Positions 17,854 to 27,158 of a DNA stretch of 64,000 bases are shown here, piece after piece. The DNA lies in the NCBI GenBank assembly GCA_020162035.1, contig JAIUNM010000005.1:1-64000 (forward strand), in the 5' to 3' direction. The notes beneath the pieces are model-generated. The model saw only the letters and a list, made by a program, of their open reading frames with translations, made no database searches and was not told the DNA's origin. Position 1 is the stretch's first letter. Every line of letters begins with the position of its first letter. The stretch comes from Bacteroidota bacterium (GTDB lineage Bacteria; Bacteroidota; Bacteroidia; B-17B0; Aurantibacillaceae). Position numbers and translations under genes: made by a program.

Positions 17854-19333
17854 CCATAAATATTTGTTACTGTTTTTTAGCGTTTTGCTCTTTACTATAT
17901 GTAAAGGGCAAAACACGTTTAATAATTATTACCAAAGCGGTAAATTAAGTATGGCAAATCATATACAAGTTTTACCAAGTAATAATTATATTTTTACCGC
18001 TTATTTTAAAGACAGTATAACTTCGCAACAAGGTGTAGAGTATAGGAAATTAAACAATGAAGGGAATACAATTTTACGAAAAAGATATTTTAATGGCACT
18101 GAAGGAATTGGTAGCTTTTTTAGAAATTGTATAGTTAGTGAACTTAATGTAAATAGTTTTATTTTTACAAGCGGTACAAATAAAGGAAGTGATAATACTG
18201 TTTATATAGCCGCAATAGATAAAAATACGTTAGATACATTATGGACTAAAAATTATGGCTTAATTGGTAATAACTATTATATGAATAGTATTTATAAAGT
18301 TAAGCCAAATGAAATATGGCTAATTGGTACGCGTGCAAGCACTATTGATGTTTTAAGGCCCATTATACTTAAATTTGATACTTTAGGCAATTTCATTTCT
18401 AGTAAGGAGTTTTTAACCTATACCAATTATGAATGTTATTCTATTGATTTTGATATTGTAAACGCAAAAATATACTTTGCAGGTAATAATTTTAACACAA
18501 GCCCTAGTGGTTATAATATAGCCTGTTTAGATACTAGTGGCAATGTGCTTTGGAATAAAAATATTGTAAATTCTAATGTGTTTTATACTACTATTAAACA
18601 TGTAAACAATGATTTAATTTGTATTGGGAATATAAAATACAGCCAAGTTTCAACATTTGGCGAACAGAAGTTATTATTTTCAAAATACAATTCCTATAAC
18701 GGTAATTTAATTCTAAATAAAACCTATGGTCAAGAGTTTCTCTCAAATTATTTATACGGAATGACTGTTCAGTCAAATAATAACATAATACTTGTAGGTA
18801 GTTATGCTAAACCGCCATTATTTTCATCTTATAGACATGATGGAATAATTATAAAAGTTAATTCAAGTGGAGATAGTTTATGGTGTAGAACATTTAATAA
18901 TTTTCCAAATAACGTAACATGTGGAGAAACTTTTTTTGATATTAAAGAGACAAACGATGGGGGGTTTATAATGTGTGGTGCGCCATTATTTGCACCAACA
19001 CCACAAAGCCAAACATGGGTAGTAAAAACAGACAGCTTAGGTTTGGCCCCTGGCGCAATTACTGTTGGGTTTAATGCTGATGATAAAATTAACGCAACAA
19101 ATTTTGATGTTTTAGTTTACCCCAACCCATTTAATAATGTGTTTAATGTGAAAACTAACGCTAATTTAAATACAGAAGTTGTAATAAAAACCATAGAAGG
19201 TAAACTAATTTTGCAACTAACATTAAATGATTTTAACACTACCATTAATTTAAATGATTATGCGCAAGGCATTTATTTTGCAACATTTAAAACTAAAGAA
19301 AAACAAAAAACAATTAAACTAATAAAAAATTAA
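17843..19333 (+). CDS. T9SS type A sorting domain secreted protein
   Basis: A 496-residue secreted protein. The start is TTG at 17843, just before a signal peptide (MKINHKYLLLFFSVLLFTI, then CKGQ); no ATG is available. The body has repeating beta-propeller-like blades with phrases such as KLNNEGNTILRKRYF, ILKFDTLGNFISSKEF, ACLDTSGNVLWNKNI, and SSGDSLWCRTFNN, as in many Bacteroidota proteins with a T9SS tail. The last 75 residues are the type A domain: FDVLVYPNPFNNVFNVKT, IEGKLILQLTL, YAQGIYFATFKT. Function unknown; likely released or surface-bound. It overlaps the end of a decayed copy of a similar tail, suggesting turnover of such genes here. Confidence 0.85.
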   Translation: MKINHKYLLLFFSVLLFTICKGQNTFNNYYQSGKLSMANHIQVLPSNNYIFTAYFKDSITSQQGVEYRKLNNEGNTILRKRYFNGTEGIGSFFRNCIVSELNVNSFIFTSGTNKGSDNTVYIAAIDKNTLDTLWTKNYGLIGNNYYMNSIYKVKPNEIWLIGTRASTIDVLRPIILKFDTLGNFISSKEFLTYTNYECYSIDFDIVNAKIYFAGNNFNTSPSGYNIACLDTSGNVLWNKNIVNSNVFYTTIKHVNNDLICIGNIKYSQVSTFGEQKLLFSKYNSYNGNLILNKTYGQEFLSNYLYGMTVQSNNNIILVGSYAKPPLFSSYRHDGIIIKVNSSGDSLWCRTFNNFPNNVTCGETFFDIKETNDGGFIMCGAPLFAPTPQSQTWVVKTDSLGLAPGAITVGFNADDKINATNFDVLVYPNPFNNVFNVKTNANLNTEVVIKTIEGKLILQLTLNDFNTTINLNDYAQGIYFATFKTKEKQKTIKLIKN

Positions 19334-19363
19334 ACATTAAAGTTTTAACTTTAGAAAACTACT

Positions 19364-21442
19364 CTAACCCTCTACTAAAACAATATTTTCCATACCTACA
19401 TTCATTTTTATTGCGCCAAACTTAACGAATACTTTTTCGGCATCAATTTTTTCTACTAATCCAATTTCGGTGCCGTTTAATATTTTTACTTTTGAACCAA
19501 CTTTTAATTTTGGCTTTAATCTTTCTATTTTTTGTTTACTAAATTTATCTTGTTTGTTTTGTTTTTTTAATAAATCTTGTTTTTTTGTTTCGGCTGTTAT
19601 GCCATCAATAAATTTTTGAATAACTGTTTTTCTGTCTTTTTTTAAATTCCATTCGTTCATTAATTTTAAATACTTTTCGCCAAACGATGCCAACTTTGCT
19701 AATTCGATTTTTTTGTCTCTTTCTATATCAATTTTTTGCTGCCAATTATCAAATAAAACATGGTATTTTTCTTTTGCAATTTTTTTTAAAAACTCTTCGT
19801 GTTCTAATTTTTGTTGTTGCTCTTCTAACTTTGCTTTTTGGCTTTGTACATCTGCAAGCAATGTATTAAGTTTAATTTTTTCTTTATTTAATTTATCTTT
19901 TGCTTTATTTAAGGTGTTTATTGGGAAACCAACTTTTTCGGCAACTTCAAATGTATAGCTGCTTCCAGGTTCTCCTACGCTTAAAATATATTTTGGGCTT
20001 AAATGTTCAACATCAAAAAGCATACAGCCATTAATACAACCATTTAATTTTTCGGCTAGCACTTTAACATTACTAAAGTGCGATGTAATTATTGCTTTGC
20101 AATTTAAATCTGTAATATTTTCAAGTACCGCTTCTGCAATTGCTCCTCCAAGCTCAGGGTCCGTTCCACTTCCAAACTCATCAATTAAAACCAATGCATT
20201 TTTATTTGCGTTTTGCAAAATATATTTCATGCTTTTAAGTTTTGCGCTATAGGTACTTAATTCATTTTCGATACTTTGCGAATCTCCAATATCTATTAAT
20301 ATGTTTTCAAAAAAACAAAAATCGCTTTCTTCGTTTACACTAATTAATAAACCGCTTTGCAGCATTAATTGCAATAAGCCAATTGTTTTTAAAGCAATTG
20401 TTTTGCCTCCGGCATTTGGGCCACTAATTACTAAAATTCTATTTTGATTAGTTAAATTTACAGATAATGGAATGGTTTCTTTTTTTAAATGTAAATTTTG
20501 TAAAAACAAAAGCGGATGTTTTGCTTGAATAATTTTTAAATTATTGTTTGTATTTAATTGGGGCAAAGTGGCTTTAATTGAAAGTGCAAATAATGCTTTT
20601 GCTTTAATAAAATCAACCTGTATAAGAGCATCTAAACCTTGTTGTATATCTAAAGCAAAAGGTTGTAAATAAAAACAAAGCTCTCTAAGTATTCTGTTTA
20701 TTTCTCTTCGCTCATCAATTTCTAATTCGGCTAATTCATTATTTATTGCAATTGTATTAAAAGGTTCAATAAAAATGGTTTTACCCGACTCGCTTTTACT
20801 ATGAACAAAACCATTTACTTCGGCTTTATAATCAACCATAACAGCTAATGTTCTTCTTCCATTATAAAAACCTTCTTCGGCATTTTCTCGCAAATAACCT
20901 AATTTTCTAATTTCATTTAAATAATTATAAAACTTTTTATCGCTTTCTTTTCTTTTAATTTTTTGTTGATGCCTAATGTTATCCAATTCGTTGGAAGCCG
21001 AAGATTTTACTTGAGCTTCAAAATCAATTACAGCATCTATTTGTTTAATTATTTCTTCAGGAGTATTTAAAGCATTGGCTATATCAAACAACTCTGGATT
21101 TGAGCTTTTTTTTGATTTTAAAAACTTTATAACTGTAAAAATAATTTGAGATGTTTTTGCTACTTTTAATAACTGTGTTTCGGTTAAAAGCCCGCCTTGT
21201 AATTTAAGTATAGCCAATTCTTGATAAATATCATCATGCTCTACCGATGGAAAAAACAGATTATTAGTTAATATGTTTTTTACAGAATTTGTTTGATTTA
21301 ATAAAAGTAAAGTTTCATTTAAATTATTGTTTGGATTAATCGAATCACAAAGGGCTTTAGCGCGTTCGCTAAAACAATTTTTCTTAATTAAATTTACAAT
21401 TTCATAAAATTGCAATAAACTTAAATACTTTTTAGAAATCAT
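19364..21442 (-). CDS. mutS2: MutS2-like DNA-binding ATPase without Smr nuclease domain
   Basis: A 692-residue member of the MutS2 branch. Walker A VISGPNAGGKTIALKTIG lies near residue 340, the signature STYSAKLKSMKYIL near 395, Walker B ALVLIDEFGSGTDPELGGAI near 420, followed by AIITSHFSNVKVLAE. A lysine-rich coiled coil (530-630) leads to a small KOW-like end (GSKVKILNGTEIGLVEKID). In many bacteria MutS2 ends in an Smr endonuclease domain; here the protein stops before it, as I recall for many flavobacterial homologues. MutS2 proteins act on recombination intermediates or on collided ribosomes rather than in classical mismatch repair. The nuclease activity would have to be absent or come from elsewhere. 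Confidence 0.88.
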   Translation of the reverse strand: MISKKYLSLLQFYEIVNLIKKNCFSERAKALCDSINPNNNLNETLLLLNQTNSVKNILTNNLFFPSVEHDDIYQELAILKLQGGLLTETQLLKVAKTSQIIFTVIKFLKSKKSSNPELFDIANALNTPEEIIKQIDAVIDFEAQVKSSASNELDNIRHQQKIKRKESDKKFYNYLNEIRKLGYLRENAEEGFYNGRRTLAVMVDYKAEVNGFVHSKSESGKTIFIEPFNTIAINNELAELEIDERREINRILRELCFYLQPFALDIQQGLDALIQVDFIKAKALFALSIKATLPQLNTNNNLKIIQAKHPLLFLQNLHLKKETIPLSVNLTNQNRILVISGPNAGGKTIALKTIGLLQLMLQSGLLISVNEESDFCFFENILIDIGDSQSIENELSTYSAKLKSMKYILQNANKNALVLIDEFGSGTDPELGGAIAEAVLENITDLNCKAIITSHFSNVKVLAEKLNGCINGCMLFDVEHLSPKYILSVGEPGSSYTFEVAEKVGFPINTLNKAKDKLNKEKIKLNTLLADVQSQKAKLEEQQQKLEHEEFLKKIAKEKYHVLFDNWQQKIDIERDKKIELAKLASFGEKYLKLMNEWNLKKDRKTVIQKFIDGITAETKKQDLLKKQNKQDKFSKQKIERLKPKLKVGSKVKILNGTEIGLVEKIDAEKVFVKFGAIKMNVGMENIVLVEG

Positions 21443-21462
21443 TCTGTTGTGCTAATAAGTTA

Positions 21463-21527
21463 CAAAAATAATACTATCTAAGCAAGGTTAAATAGTTTTG
21501 TAGTTAAATTACAATATCTTATTTTTG
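21463..21527. promoter_or_regulatory. Divergent promoters between mutS2 and the DUF349 gene
   Basis: On the plus strand TTTG (21497-21500), a 19-base spacer and TATTTTTG (21520-21527) give a textbook Bacteroidota promoter, with the expected start point some 15 bases before the ATG at 21546. On the minus strand TATTTTTG reads across 21470-21463, about 21 bases ahead of the mutS2 start; its -33 partner is not clear. Confidence 0.65.
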
Positions 21528-21545
21528 AAATACTATTTTTAAACC

Positions 21546-23264
21546 ATGAAACAAGAGTTAATTAAAAAATTTGAAGAACTGCTTTTAAAAAATGCAGGTG
21601 AAGTTGCTTCCGATGTTCGTACTTTACAAAAAGAGTACCAAAAAGAATGGACGCTACAATTTGAAAAAACAAAACAACAATTTATTGATGATGGTGGCAA
21701 AGCCAAAGAGTTTGAGTTTACCAAAGATAAAGAAGATTTATACTTTGATACTTTAATTGAAAAATATCAAAAATTAAAAAAAGAAGATGATAAAAGAATT
21801 GAAGCTGAACAAGAAAAAAATTTAAAAATTAGAAAAGAAATTGTAGCTAAAATATCTGATTTAAGTAAACTAAGCGATAATGTTGGCGCAGCATTTAAAA
21901 TGTTGCAAGAGTTACAAACCCAATGGAAAGAAGTTGGCCCTGTATCGTCGCACAGATACAAAGAGTTGCAGGCAGAATATAGTAAAGCTATTGAAGATTT
22001 TCATTACAATTTAAAAATTTATCGCGATTTACAAGAACACGACTTAAAGAAAAATTACGAATTAAAAACAGAGTTAATAAAAAAATTAAATGCGGTAATA
22101 GCTTTAGAAAACATAAAAGAAGCTGAAAGATTAATTAAAGTTTATCGTAATGAATGGGACGAAATTGGACCTGTACCTAATGAAAAATGGGATGAATTAA
22201 AAGTTAGTTACAAAACAACTTTAGATGAAGTTTATAGCAAAATAAAAGGTCATTATCAATCAATTGAAGAATTAAAAGAAAACAATTTAGCTTCAAAAAA
22301 AGTATTAATAGAAAAAGCAAACGAATTAGTAAATGCTATAAACGAAAAAACTCGTTGGAACGAAACAACAGATGCAATAATTGCACTACAAACCGAATGG
22401 AAAACAATTGGTAGAGCCGCAGAAAAAGAAAATGATAAAGTTTGGCAAGATTTTAGAGCAATTTGTGATGCTTTTTTTGAAAAGAAAAAAGAATATTTTG
22501 CTGGGTTAAACGAAAAATTTGCCGTTAACAGAAAAATAAAAGCAGAATTGATTAGTAAAGCCGAGGCATTGCAAAACAGTACAGATTGGCAAAAAACTGG
22601 ACTTGATTTAATTAAATTGCAAGACCAATGGAAAAAAAATCCAAGCAATGGCGATAAAGAAGAACCTAAATTATTTGCAAAATTTAGAAAAGCATGCAAC
22701 ACTTTTTTTGATGCTAAAAAAGCATTTTACGAAAATTTAGATGCAAGTTTTGAAGGAAATTTAAAAGCAAAAGAAGAAATTTTAACACGATTAAATGACT
22801 TTAAATTATCGGAAGATGCAAAGTCTAACTTTGATACGTTAAAAGCTTTTTCAACAGAATTTAATGCTGCCGGAATGGTACCTTTAAAAGACAAAAAACG
22901 TGTAAACGATACTTTTTATTCTAAATTAGACGAACTGTACGATCAATTAAACATTGATAAAAAAGAAAAAGCTTTAATTCAGTTTAAAACAAAACTTGAT
23001 AAGTTTGTGAATGCCGAAAATGCTTATGAATTACTTAAAAAAGAAAATGATTTTTTAAGAAAAATAAGCGATGAACTAAATGGTAACATAAGAACTTACG
23101 AAAACAATTTAGGTTTTTTTAAAAATTCTAAAAGCAGTAACGATTTTGTAAAAGAAATTGAAGCAAAAATTGAAATTGAAAAACAAAAAATTGCTGAATT
23201 AACTGCAAAACGTAAGTTAGTAAGCGACGAGTTAACTAAATTAAGAGAAAACATAAAAGGGTAA
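21546..23264 (+). CDS. DUF349 domain-containing protein
   Basis: A 572-residue, charged, helical protein. At least four copies of the DUF349 repeat are visible, each of about 70 residues with the pattern 'W....lq.eWk.iGpvp....d.lw..F......f': examples are LQELQTQWKEVGPVSSHRYK, VYRNEWDEIGPVPNEKWD, LQTEWKTIGRAAEKENDKVW, and LQDQWKKNPSNGD. The C-terminal part is coiled coil (EIEAKIEIEKQKIAELTAKR). There is no signal peptide, so it is cytoplasmic. Family members are widespread in Bacteroidota and also occur in gamma-proteobacteria as YccJ/FimA-type helical proteins, but no firm function is established. It has its own strong promoter and no operon partner. Confidence 0.85.
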   Translation: MKQELIKKFEELLLKNAGEVASDVRTLQKEYQKEWTLQFEKTKQQFIDDGGKAKEFEFTKDKEDLYFDTLIEKYQKLKKEDDKRIEAEQEKNLKIRKEIVAKISDLSKLSDNVGAAFKMLQELQTQWKEVGPVSSHRYKELQAEYSKAIEDFHYNLKIYRDLQEHDLKKNYELKTELIKKLNAVIALENIKEAERLIKVYRNEWDEIGPVPNEKWDELKVSYKTTLDEVYSKIKGHYQSIEELKENNLASKKVLIEKANELVNAINEKTRWNETTDAIIALQTEWKTIGRAAEKENDKVWQDFRAICDAFFEKKKEYFAGLNEKFAVNRKIKAELISKAEALQNSTDWQKTGLDLIKLQDQWKKNPSNGDKEEPKLFAKFRKACNTFFDAKKAFYENLDASFEGNLKAKEEILTRLNDFKLSEDAKSNFDTLKAFSTEFNAAGMVPLKDKKRVNDTFYSKLDELYDQLNIDKKEKALIQFKTKLDKFVNAENAYELLKKENDFLRKISDELNGNIRTYENNLGFFKNSKSSNDFVKEIEAKIEIEKQKIAELTAKRKLVSDELTKLRENIKG

Positions 23265-23268
23265 ATCA

Positions 23269-24024
23269 TCACATTCCTGTTGTGTGGCACTCGCGAGATT
23301 TGCGCAACTTAAAACTCATGCTAAAGCCATAAAAAAAGTACCAATCTTTATTGCGTGGGTTACCCCGCATATAGGCTAAGTTGCTATTTTGCCCTGATAA
23401 TAAATAACGGCTGCTTACATCATCTAAATAATCTGTAAATAATTTGCGAGGCCCCCACTCTACGGCTAAACCCATTTTATCGGTTACATTCCACTTAAAG
23501 CCAACACCAAACGGTAATGAAAGTTGAATTTTACTATAACTTACCCCTTCATTTCTTTTCTCTTCTAAATTTTCGTAACCATTGCCACCCGCGTTACTTT
23601 GGGGGTTAAAATAATACCCACCAATACCACCAAAAACAAACAAACTCATATAATGTTTTTCGTGCCCAATTCTGTACTCAACAAAATTAAATTCAGAAAT
23701 TAAATGCAAATCATAAACTCTGCTTCTAAAACTTAAATTTCGTTCTAATTGATTTGCTTCGCCACTATTTTTATCATTAGCATAAACAGTTCCAAAATTA
23801 AACCCTATCCTGTGTGCAAATCGATAACTAGTAGAGTACCTATAAAGTATTCCAACTGCAGGTTGTGAGTAGATGAAATGTTTACGAGGATTAATATCTC
23901 CAATATAATAACTTGCCCCACCAAACAAGCCAAATTCGTGTTGTATAAAATTTCGTTTTTTACGTTGTGCATTTAAATTAACAACACAACATAATAAAAT
24001 AAATAATATACTTACTTTTTTCAC
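23269..24024 (-). CDS. Outer membrane beta-barrel protein, DUF6089 family (PorG-like)
   Basis: A 251-residue outer membrane protein. It starts at GTG with a signal peptide (MKKVSILFILLCCVVNLNAQ), then short amphipathic strands: EFGLFGGASYYIGDINP, VGILYRYSTSYRFAHRIGFN, YMSLFVFGGIGGYYFNP, LPFGVGFKWNVTDKMGLAVE. The 'GG..YYiGDiNP' phrase is typical of the DUF6089 family. I believe the type IX secretion component PorG belongs to this family, which would fit the T9SS cargo genes nearby, but the usual neighbours (uppS, bamA) are absent, so the link is inference. It ends beside the convergent DUF349 gene with a four-base gap. Confidence 0.75.
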   Translation of the reverse strand: MKKVSILFILLCCVVNLNAQRKKRNFIQHEFGLFGGASYYIGDINPRKHFIYSQPAVGILYRYSTSYRFAHRIGFNFGTVYANDKNSGEANQLERNLSFRSRVYDLHLISEFNFVEYRIGHEKHYMSLFVFGGIGGYYFNPQSNAGGNGYENLEEKRNEGVSYSKIQLSLPFGVGFKWNVTDKMGLAVEWGPRKLFTDYLDDVSSRYLLSGQNSNLAYMRGNPRNKDWYFFYGFSMSFKLRKSRECHTTGM

Positions 24025-24065
24025 CCTTTTTAATTAACGTAAAATTAGTACTTTTATTGCTTATA

Positions 24066-24902
24066 ATGGCGCAAGAAAAACCCATAAATCAACCCATTGG
24101 AATTTTTGATAGTGGTTTTGGTGGATTAACCATTTTAAAAGAAATAAAAAATTTATTACCACAATACGATTATTTGTATTTGGGAGATAATGCCCGTGCT
24201 CCATACGGTTCGCGTAGTTTTGAAAGCGTTTATGAGTACACTTTACAATGTGTAGATTATTTGTTTAAGCAAAACTGCTCATTAGTAATTTTGGCTTGTA
24301 ATACCGCTTCAGCAAAAGCTTTAAGAAATATTCAACAAAAAGACTTACCGTTAATTGCTCCAAATAAACGTGTTTTGGGAGTAATTAGGCCAACTACAGA
24401 AATTATAGGTAATTACTCAAAAACAGGGCATGTTGGTGTATTGGCAACAACAGGCACTGTTAGTTCCGAATCTTATTTAGTTGAAATTGAAAAATTTTTT
24501 CCTAAGCTAAAAGTTTACCAAGAAGCTTGCCCAATGTGGGTTCCGCTTATAGAAAACAACGAAATAAATAATATTGGCGCAGATTATTTTATTAAAAAAC
24601 ATTGCAATAACTTAATGCAAAAACAACCTTTAATTGATACTGTAATTTTAGGCTGCACGCATTATCCAATAATAATTAATAAAATAAAAGAGTATTTACC
24701 TAAAAATGTAAATGTATTAATGCAAGGGCCTATTGTTGCAAATGGTGTAAAAGATTATTTATTAAGGCATCCTGAAATTGAAATAAATTGCAGTAAAAAT
24801 AATAGCGTAAGCTTTTTAACTACAGATTATCCTGAAACGTTTAATAAAGCCGCAAGTTTATTTTACACCAAACCTGTTATAGCACAACGAATTATTTTTT
24901 AA
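24066..24902 (+). CDS. murI: Glutamate racemase
   Basis: A cytoplasmic enzyme of 278 residues that makes D-glutamate for peptidoglycan. The two catalytic cysteines lie in ILACNTASAKALR and VILGCTHYPIII; the N-terminal aspartate/serine loop is IGIFDSGFGGLTILKE and the YLGDNARAPYG motif follows. I chose the ATG at 24066 over the in-frame TTG at 24057, because a TACTTTTA promoter box at 24049-24056 abuts the TTG and the transcript should begin around 24060. It is followed after ten bases by plsC and then gatC and rnhB, forming a probable operon. Confidence 0.95.
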   Translation: MAQEKPINQPIGIFDSGFGGLTILKEIKNLLPQYDYLYLGDNARAPYGSRSFESVYEYTLQCVDYLFKQNCSLVILACNTASAKALRNIQQKDLPLIAPNKRVLGVIRPTTEIIGNYSKTGHVGVLATTGTVSSESYLVEIEKFFPKLKVYQEACPMWVPLIENNEINNIGADYFIKKHCNNLMQKQPLIDTVILGCTHYPIIINKIKEYLPKNVNVLMQGPIVANGVKDYLLRHPEIEINCSKNNSVSFLTTDYPETFNKAASLFYTKPVIAQRIIF

Positions 24903-24912
24903 ATTAATTACA

Positions 24913-25656
24913 TTGACATTACTCAAAAAAATAATAGCACCTATTTGGAAAATTTGGTTTTTAATTTGGTTTATTTTTCCGTTTTTAATTTTATTTCCAT
25001 TTTTTTACATTACTCTTATAACAGGAAAATATAATGCTGTGTTTTTTTTAAAACGAATTTGGAGTGGCTTTATTAGTTATGGTTCGTTTTTATTTCCAAA
25101 AATAAAATACGTAAAAAAAGAAAAGCAACCTAAGCCTTGCATATATGTTGGTAATCATACTTCGTATTTAGATATTGTATTTAGCACGTTTTATATACAA
25201 CATACTGCCGTGTATTTAGGTAAAGCCGAATTACTTAAAATTCCATTATTTAATCAATTTTTTAAATATTTAGATGTTCCGGTAAATCGAAAAAGTAATT
25301 CAGATGCACATAAATCATTACAAGCTTGTGCTCAAAAAATAGATTCTGGATTAAGTGTTGTAATTTTTCCTGAAGGCACAATAAGTAATAATGGCAAATT
25401 AAAACCCTTTAAAAACGGTGCTTTTAAACTAGCTATTGATAAACAAATTCCAATTATACCCGTTGCATATCTAAATAACTGGAAATTTTTGCAAAATGGG
25501 GGTTTTTTAAAAAGTAACGGTTGTTTTGGTGTACCTAAAGTAATTGTGGGCGAAGCTATTTCAACAATTGGATTAACAGAAAAAGATTTACCCGAATTAA
25601 AAGAAAGAATTTTTAAATTTGTACAAGATAATTTAGATAAACACAATGGCAAATAA
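24913..25656 (+). CDS. plsC: 1-acyl-sn-glycerol-3-phosphate acyltransferase (PlsC family)
   Basis: A 247-residue membrane-bound acyltransferase of phospholipid synthesis. The start is TTG, since no ATG precedes the first membrane segment. The N-terminus is very hydrophobic (IWKIWFLIWFIFPFLILFPF). The catalytic HX4D motif is GNHTSYLDIVF, and the acyl-acceptor motif VIFPEGTISNNGKLKPFKNG follows about 75 residues later, then IPIIPVAYLN. Family members acylate lysophosphatidic acid or ornithine lipids; in Bacteroidota several paralogues exist, so the exact acceptor is not certain. The last 11 bases overlap the gatC start, indicating translational coupling. Confidence 0.9.
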   Translation: MTLLKKIIAPIWKIWFLIWFIFPFLILFPFFYITLITGKYNAVFFLKRIWSGFISYGSFLFPKIKYVKKEKQPKPCIYVGNHTSYLDIVFSTFYIQHTAVYLGKAELLKIPLFNQFFKYLDVPVNRKSNSDAHKSLQACAQKIDSGLSVVIFPEGTISNNGKLKPFKNGAFKLAIDKQIPIIPVAYLNNWKFLQNGGFLKSNGCFGVPKVIVGEAISTIGLTEKDLPELKERIFKFVQDNLDKHNGK

Positions 25657-25939
25657 AGTTAACGATACTACAATTGATGAAATTGCTCATTTAGCACGAT
25701 TAGAATTTAATGCTGATGAAAAAACACAAATTGCAACCGATTTAAATCGTATGCTTGGCTTTATTGATAAATTAAACGAATTAAATACAGATAATGTTGA
25801 GCCTCTAATTTACATGTCAACCGAAAACACTATACTTAGAGATGATGTTGAAGGACCAACGTTATCATCTAAAGAAGCATTAAAAAATGCAGCAAAAAAA
25901 GATAGCGATTACTTTAAAGCGCCAAAGGTTATTGGATAA
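25646..25939 (+). CDS. gatC: Asp-tRNA(Asn)/Glu-tRNA(Gln) amidotransferase subunit C
   Basis: A 97-residue small subunit that holds the GatA and GatB subunits together in the amidotransferase that corrects mischarged Glu-tRNA(Gln) or Asp-tRNA(Asn). The signature is seen in IDEIAHLARLEFNADEK, LNRMLGFIDKLNELNTDNVE, and the C-terminal LRDDVEGPTLSSKEAL, ending YFKAPKVIG. Length is normal. It overlaps the end of plsC and is followed after three bases by rnhB. GatA and GatB are elsewhere in the genome, which is common. Confidence 0.95.
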   Translation: MANKVNDTTIDEIAHLARLEFNADEKTQIATDLNRMLGFIDKLNELNTDNVEPLIYMSTENTILRDDVEGPTLSSKEALKNAAKKDSDYFKAPKVIG

Positions 25940-25942
25940 CAA

Positions 25943-26542
25943 TTGCTTAAACCTTATTTTCATAAAACATTAATTGAAGCTGGCTGCGATGAAGCAGGAA
26001 GAGGATGTTTAGCCGGACCAGTGTTTGCCGCAGCTGTAATTTTACCAAAAACATTTAAAAATAATTTATTAACGGATAGTAAACAGTTAACAGATGCGCA
26101 ACGTTATGTTTTACGCCCTTTAATTGAAAAAGAAGCTCTTGCTTTTGCAGTTGCACAAGTAAATAATTTAGAAATAGATGAAATAAATATTTTAAATGCT
26201 TCTTTTTTAGCAATGCATAGAGCTTTAGATAAATTAAAATTAACCCCCGAATTTATTTTAATAGACGGTAACAGATTTAAGCCTTATAAAAATATTAAAC
26301 ATGAGTGCATAATAAAAGGCGACGGAAAATATTTAAGTATTGCGGCAGCAAGCATTTTAGCCAAAACTTACCGAGATGATTTTATGAAAGAAGCTCATAA
26401 TAAATATCCAAATTACGCATGGGACAAAAACATGGGTTACCCAACCATTAAACACCGTGCAGCCATTAAACAATTTGGCACTACTAATTTACATAGGCTA
26501 AGTTTTAAACTATTACCCGATCAATTAAAGCTAGAGTTGTAA
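25943..26542 (+). CDS. rnhB: Ribonuclease HII
   Basis: A 199-residue nuclease that cuts RNA in RNA/DNA hybrids and removes single ribonucleotides from DNA. The catalytic acid motif is AGCDEAGRGCLAGPVFAAAV, the next is LIDGNRF, and the third AAASILAKTYRDDFM; the late GYPTIKHRAAI motif is also present. The start is TTG at 25943, four bases after the gatC stop; no ATG is available before the catalytic motif. It closes the murI-plsC-gatC-rnhB operon and converges on the gene at 26547 with a four-base gap. Confidence 0.96.
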   Translation: MLKPYFHKTLIEAGCDEAGRGCLAGPVFAAAVILPKTFKNNLLTDSKQLTDAQRYVLRPLIEKEALAFAVAQVNNLEIDEINILNASFLAMHRALDKLKLTPEFILIDGNRFKPYKNIKHECIIKGDGKYLSIAAASILAKTYRDDFMKEAHNKYPNYAWDKNMGYPTIKHRAAIKQFGTTNLHRLSFKLLPDQLKLEL

Positions 26543-26546
26543 AAAA

Positions 26547-27140
26547 CTACCCTCTCCTGCGTTCTAATAAAATCATCATCATTAATGCTAATACTATACG
26601 TTCAGCATCTTTATCATTTACATCAGATAAAGCTTCAACTTCAAATCTCCTACCAAAAAAAGAAGGGATTTTTTTTAATCTAATAATATTTTTATCGCCT
26701 TGTTTAACCAAATATTTTGGGTTAAATAAATAACCGGTAAATATTCCAAGTATTGGTATTTCACCTAATAATCCATCAAATACTTTAGCCCAAGCGTTTT
26801 CTTCGCGTATCACATAATCGCTTGTGGTTAAATGATTATTAAAAATTTCGTAGTGTGCTTTCCAAATAGAAGCCCAGCCTTTACGGGCAATTTTGCCAAT
26901 TTCAACACCATCTTTAATAAAAGAATATGTTGCCGAAAAATCTATCCACTTATTAGCTTTAATTACATACAATAAGCTGCTTTGGTTTTTATCTGAGTAC
27001 ACATTAATCTCATCAACCAGTTTAAATAGTTTTTGTTTTACATAGGCAATTGTGTTATTGCTCGCATCAGTTGCTTCAAAATCGTTATGAAAAGTAGCAA
27101 TGTTAAATTTGAAATGAATAGGGAAATTTAAATGTTTCAT
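26547..27140 (-). CDS. Tubby-like/LURP-one-related (phospholipid scramblase-type) protein
   Basis: A 197-residue protein with the strand pattern of the tubby C-terminal/LURP-one/scramblase superfamily: KFNIATFHNDFEATDASNNT, YVKQKLFKLVDEINVYSDK, WIDFSATYSFIKDGVEIGKI, ARKGWASIWKAHYEI, then a hydrophobic piece GLLGEIPILGIFTGYLF and the closing IRLKKIPSFFGRRFEVEAL. No signal peptide is seen, so it is probably cytoplasmic or on the inner face of the membrane. Members bind phospholipid headgroups in eukaryotes; bacterial members have no firm role. It forms a same-strand pair with the YkgJ-type gene upstream, 18 bases apart. Family call moderate. Confidence 0.6.
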   Translation of the reverse strand: MKHLNFPIHFKFNIATFHNDFEATDASNNTIAYVKQKLFKLVDEINVYSDKNQSSLLYVIKANKWIDFSATYSFIKDGVEIGKIARKGWASIWKAHYEIFNNHLTTSDYVIREENAWAKVFDGLLGEIPILGIFTGYLFNPKYLVKQGDKNIIRLKKIPSFFGRRFEVEALSDVNDKDAERIVLALMMMILLERRRG

Positions 27141-27158
27141 GTTTTAATTTAATGTAAT

